Assembly: GCA_029948255.1 (NCBI GenBank)
Contig: JALIZF010001805.1
Coordinates: 192,501 to 256,500 of the forward strand
From: Telmatactis stephensoni
Lineage: Eukaryota > Cnidaria > Anthozoa > Actiniaria > Isophelliidae
Direction: 5' to 3'
Length of the DNA stretch: 64,000 nt
Both the position numbers and the translations under genes were made by a program. Positions 60,024 to 64,000 of the stretch are shown here, piece after piece. The notes beneath the pieces are model-generated. The model was not told the DNA's origin, made no database searches, and saw only the letters and a program-made list of their open reading frames with translations. Position 1 is the first letter of the stretch; every line of letters begins with the position of its first letter.

Positions 60024-60440
60024 CCCGGGAGGGGTACTCCCTATATTGGTGTGCTAGGGATGATCGTCGTATTTTTTAGGGTTGAAATCGCCGATTTGGT
60101 ATTTTTTAGGGGTCGTCAGAGAAAATCCAAGGTTTTTCAGAAAAGATGGTATTTTTTAGGGGTGCAAAATAAATGTTTATGACGATTGATGTCTACAATA
60201 TCTCGAGGTGAATTTGATGAAGAAATAAACGACACTTTGAATTAGTGCTGTTCGATTGTTTTCTTTGTTAGTTTTTGTTTGATTTTTCAGTATTTTTTAG
60301 GAGTATTTTTTTGGGCTGTTAGGTATTTTTTAGGGTCGAAAATTTTGGCATTTGGGTATTTTTTAGGGTACGTTTTGGAGGTTTCCGACGATCATCCCGA
60401 GCGTTTTGACCCCGAAGAACCCCCCCCCCCCCCCCCCGAG
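60024..60440. mobile_element. hAT-type MITE, CCCGGAGG family, copy 4
   Basis: 8-bp flanks GGTAACTG (60016-60023 and 60441-60448). The start is CCCGGGAGGGG and the end a C run followed by GAG. The interior repeats GTATTTTTTAGGGG, a diverged subfamily. Confidence 0.85.
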
Positions 60441-60570
60441 GGTAACTGTGGCAATTCTAGAATCTACCAATGTGATAACAGCAATATCAAAATCATTTTA
60501 ACTTGGATATCGTTTTGTTTTCATAAATCAAAGTCAAAACTACGGAATAGAAATTTTGTCTGAGCTTTAA

Positions 60571-62273
60571 AGTGGCTGGACTGGGTTTTGTTTGAGGCGC
60601 ACCTCCGCTGTTTGATCGCAAAATGCGTCGCGGCAAAAAAACTAATTTCAAAAAAAATTCCACAACAAGTCTAGAGATAGATTAAAGTTTCTTTTGACGT
60701 TTAAATCATTTTGATCGGAGTTTTCAATAATTTATAGTGGCGGCATGGCGATTTTCATAAACCCGATTTTTTGGAAAAACTAGAGCTTTGTACAAAACCG
60801 CATTTATTGGTTCATAAAATCGGGATCAAGTTCTGCACACTTACTCAGCTTCAACGATTTCTATGGAAGCGTTTTTGAATAAAACGCGCTTGAACTTTTA
60901 CGCATCAAAAAAGTAAACAATTTCAAGCATTCAGTTTACTTGGCCGAAAACCTTACTTTTAGGACTCGGAAATAGCTTTTTTTGAGCTCATATCGTCGAC
61001 ACATTCAATAACTGTTCGTTTGGAAAAGTAGAACAAAATTACGCCGCACGATTTTGAGAAATATGAATTTAGGTCAAGTTGATAGAGGTGCGCCTTTTCA
61101 TCTTTTGTTTATCATTTCACTTATCTTTATAAAAAGTAAGATAACTTAAGATTTGCTCGATAAATTTTTTTCTAACTTCAGTATCAGCATTTTCACCAAG
61201 TTGTTTCTTAATCCTACACATTTCATGGCCATTGAAGCATTGTAAGATATCTAAAATAAATTATAAAAACGTACAGTTTTAGGCTGCTTACTTTGCGTTG
61301 ACGATGTTTTGGTCGCCAAACGTCTCCATTGTCCAGTTTTTTCTGAACTTGTGAATTCCGATATATGCCGCTCTTGTTTGCCTTTTGTAAACCTTCCATG
61401 TGGCTTCGAGTATGATAATTTGAAACAGCAATTTCAATGGATTGTATTAAAATAACAAAGGATGAGTGCAACAAGCGGAATCGGAATTCACAAGTTCAGA
61501 AAAAAACTGGACAATGAAGACGCTAGACGACCAAAACATCATCAACGCGAAGTAAGCGGCCTAAAAATGTACGTTTTTATAATTTATTTTGGATATCTTA
61601 CAATGCTTCAATGGCCATGAAATGTGTAGAATTAAGAAACAACTTGGTGAAAATGCTGATACTGAAGTTAGAAAAAAATTTATCGAGCAAATCTTAAGTT
61701 TTCTAGCTTTTTATAAAGATAAGTGAAATGATAAACAAAAGATGAAAAGGCGCACCTCTATCAACTTGACCTAAATTCATATTTCTCAAAATCGTGCGGC
61801 GTAATTTTGTTCTACTTTTCCAAACGAACAGTTATTGAATGTGTCGACGATATGAGCTCAAAAAAAGCTATTTCCGAGTCCTAAAAGTAAGGTTTTCGGC
61901 CAAGTAAACTGAATGCTTGAAATTGTTTACTTTTTTGATGCGTAAAAGTTCAAGCGCGTTTTATTCAAAAACGCTTCCATAGAAATCGTTGAAGCTGAGT
62001 AAGTGTGCAGAACTTGATCCCGATTTTATGAACCAATAAATGCGGTTTTGTACAAAGCTCTAGTTTTTCCAAAAAAATCGGGTTTATGAAAATCGCCATG
62101 CCGCCACTATAAATTATTGAAAACTCCGATCAAAATGATTTAAACGTCAAAAGAAACTTTAATCTATCTCTAGACTTGTTGTGGAATTTTTTTTGAAATT
62201 AGTTTTTTTGCCGCGACGCATTTTGCGATCAAACAGCGGAGGTGCGCCTCAAACAAAACCCAGTCCAGCCACC
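60571..62273. mobile_element. 1.7-kb fold-back element, TTAA target site
   Basis: TTAA lies at both borders (60567-60570 and 62274-62277). The termini AGTGGCTGGACTGGGTTTTG and its complement begin near-identical inverted arms of about 0.8 kb (60571 to about 61370, and about 61480 to 62273) around a spacer of about 110 bp. No transposase is present. The TTAA site is typical of piggyBac-type elements. A transcript would fold into a long double-stranded RNA. Confidence 0.9.
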
Positions 62274-62590
62274 TTAATGTATTATCTATAGATCATATTG
62301 GATCATTTGGTAAGTATTTAGCAAAATAAGGCAGACTGTATACTGTTTATGTCTGGCATGAAAAAAAGACCAGCAGTATATTAATAACCATCAATCAGGT
62401 GGTACAATTTATTGTCTACAAAATACTTTCTCCCCAATATAATTTGTGTTCTACTCTGGGAGTACCTGTCATGCATTTTTGCAATCAAAATACGCTGACA
62501 GGTCAAACTGGTTTCCATCAACTTCTGTTCTCCATTTCTCCCCAAGTATTACACACAGATAGCCCGAGTGAACGCCTATTAGGCGTCTAG

Positions 62591-63243
62591 TTTATTATCC
62601 AGCGGGTGGCAGTTAAAATTTATGTCAATCACTAGAGCTGATCTGAGATTTCGAGGTTTGCAAAGAACCCAAAATTGAAAAAAAAGGCTTTTTGAGAAAG
62701 ATGATCAGAAGCAATTTTTAGACGAATTACCGTAGGTAAATCGACGTATAAAATGGGTCTTGTTTGTCTGTGCAGCAAAATGCACCATAGAAAAAGGTGG
62801 TATCATATGATTGGGTCAAACTTTAGAATCACGAGGCAATCAGCATGTGATGATTCTTGTTATCAAGTTGAGGAATTTATTACTTATCAAATTTCTAGTT
62901 CTTTCATGTTTCATCAAAATATATTTTAGAAATGTATTTGAATCTGGCCGAGAAAATTTAAACTGAACTTTATGCAAACCAGGACGATTTGGTATCAATA
63001 ATGTAGAGACTCCGCTTCACGGTCATGTCTCTCGATTGTGTTTTCTAATTAATTCTTAATGAGTTTGAAAACGTGTATTTGATTTGTATCGCGTATCTTA
63101 ATTTGTATCGTGTATTTGAATTTGTATACGTGTGTATGAATTTGTATTGTATTCAGTGTATTTATGTATGTATTAGCATCGATCTCCGATTTTAGCAATG
63201 CATTATATAATGTTGTAATTAATGCAGGGAGTGTTATTGTTAA
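62591..63243. repeat. Duplicated segments flanking the Helentron-like element
   Basis: 62591-62770 (TATTATCCAGCGGGTGGCAG, CTGAGATTTCGAGGTTTGCA) matches 63852-64000. 62880-63125 matches 56820-57050. 63190-63243 matches 59350-59406. No supported gene. Confidence 0.7.
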
Positions 63244-63705
63244 GAGGAGATTTTTTCACGTTCAAGGATTGGGCAACAAAAACTATTCAGCTGAAGAATT
63301 ACTGTTGTACAAAGCCAAAGTCATCACTTTGTCCATCACTTTCAGAAAGTTTAGTTAATTTGTAAGTGGTTTGATTAATAAAAGTTGGATAAAAGTGTTA
63401 ATCCAAATTGAAGATTTGAACCGAAAATTAGTTTTTAAGGTCTTCTTCGCGCAATTTCCATTTAATAATTCTTTACATTCAGCTTGAACGTTGCTAAATT
63501 TGAATAAAAATACATGTTAACCACTTTGTATAATTCAAAAGACTGTTTAAACAGGCATTGTATCTTAGTAGATCAATTACTAACTGATAAAAATAGAATT
63601 TGAGTGTTAATCCAAAACGAATTTTTCAATTAAAACTTGCACAAGGGGCTAGTTTTAATTGGCACTTTTAGCCATTATTTCTCGATATTGAAAAAAAATC
63701 TCCTC
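63244..63705. mobile_element. 462-bp MITE, TTAA target site
   Basis: TTAA flanks both ends (63240-63243 and 63706-63709). Inverted termini are GAGGAGATTTTTT and AAAAAAAATCTCCTC. The sister copy at 59404-59407 has the uninterrupted sequence TGTTAATATCAAGT, which is the pre-insertion site. Confidence 0.85.
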
Positions 63706-64000
63706 TTAATATCAAGTCATCACACTTACCAGTTTACTTCGATCAACAGTAGAAGAACTAAAACACAATTGATCATGATCCCAACTTCATATAACTATAA
63801 CTTGAATCTCCTTTAAAAGCAAATCAAAATATATTTACAACTTGGCATTAATTTATTATCCAGCGGGTGGCAGTTAAAATTCCGTCAATCACTAGAGTTG
63901 ATCTGAGATTTCGAGGTTTGCAAAGAACCCAAAATAGAAAAAAAAAAACTTTTTAAGAACGATGAATTCATTTTAGTCGAATCGACTTACAAAATGGATC
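63706..64000. repeat. Right part of duplicated segment, copy B
   Basis: Matches 59404-59478 followed directly by 62591-62770, i.e. the locus without the Helentron-like insertion. It continues beyond the window. Confidence 0.75.

Larger units (their letters stand above)
59479..62590 (+). mobile_element. Helentron/HINE-like element, copy 2, with nested insertions
   Basis: Left end ACTCGGGCTGCC folds with GGCAGCTCGAG. The right end is AGCCCGAGT, hairpin ACGCCTA-T-TAGGCGT, then CTAG before TTT. The sister copy at 63841-63870 lacks it (CATTAATTTATTATCCAGCG), so the insertion lies between T residues without target duplication. Nested inside are a TCTA microsatellite (59524-59597), a hAT MITE (60024-60440) and a fold-back element (60571-62273). 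No helicase or Rep frame is present, so it is non-autonomous. Confidence 0.75.

Overview
The window looks like nuclear DNA from an anthozoan cnidarian, most likely a reef-building coral. This is inferred from AT-rich intergenic DNA, small GT-AG exons, a ciliary DM10 gene, a C-type-lectin receptor and a very dense load of MITEs, SINEs and LINEs. No database search was possible. Exon models below were assembled by hand from splice sites, phase agreement and remembered family sequence.

Genes, left to right. (1) 206-5860, minus: a secreted or membrane receptor running off the left edge, with signal peptide, C-type-lectin domain, Ser/Thr/Pro mucin-like stalk and a GAIN-like start, probably the ectodomain of an adhesion GPCR. 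(2) 14005-19466, minus: a complete EFHC1-type protein with three DM10 domains (nine coding exons, 567 aa) but no EF-hand tail. A near-consensus RFX X-box lies about 100 bp upstream. (3) 20359-24053, plus: an unprocessed, incomplete copy of actin-related protein 6 (ACTR6) with a lost acceptor and a premature stop. (4) 25718-28754, minus: an unrecognised five-exon gene for a two-membrane-span protein with a long Pro/Gln-rich tail (479 aa). (5) 48969-51764, plus: an unrecognised intronless secreted protein of 931 aa.

Most of the rest is mobile DNA. It includes a CR1-like LINE (34.3-38.05 kb) split by a Helentron/HINE-like insertion, a second decayed LINE (53.0-54.7 kb), a Penelope-type GIY-YIG fragment (33.0-33.4 kb), a Ty3/gypsy-like integrase fragment (56.1-56.3 kb) and a BEN-like ORF broken by two MITEs (45.1-46.6 kb). 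A decayed ORF with a 2A-like motif lies at 57.5-58.3 kb, and there are many MITEs with readable target-site duplications. A 1.1-kb satellite of 8-bp units fills 29.4-30.6 kb. From 56.8 kb to the right edge the DNA contains diverged duplicated segments. Two insertions there each have a matching empty site in the sister copy: a 3.1-kb Helentron-like element, itself carrying a 1.7-kb fold-back TTAA element, and a 0.46-kb TTAA MITE.

The genes show no operon-like cooperation. No intact tRNA, rRNA or CRISPR array was seen.
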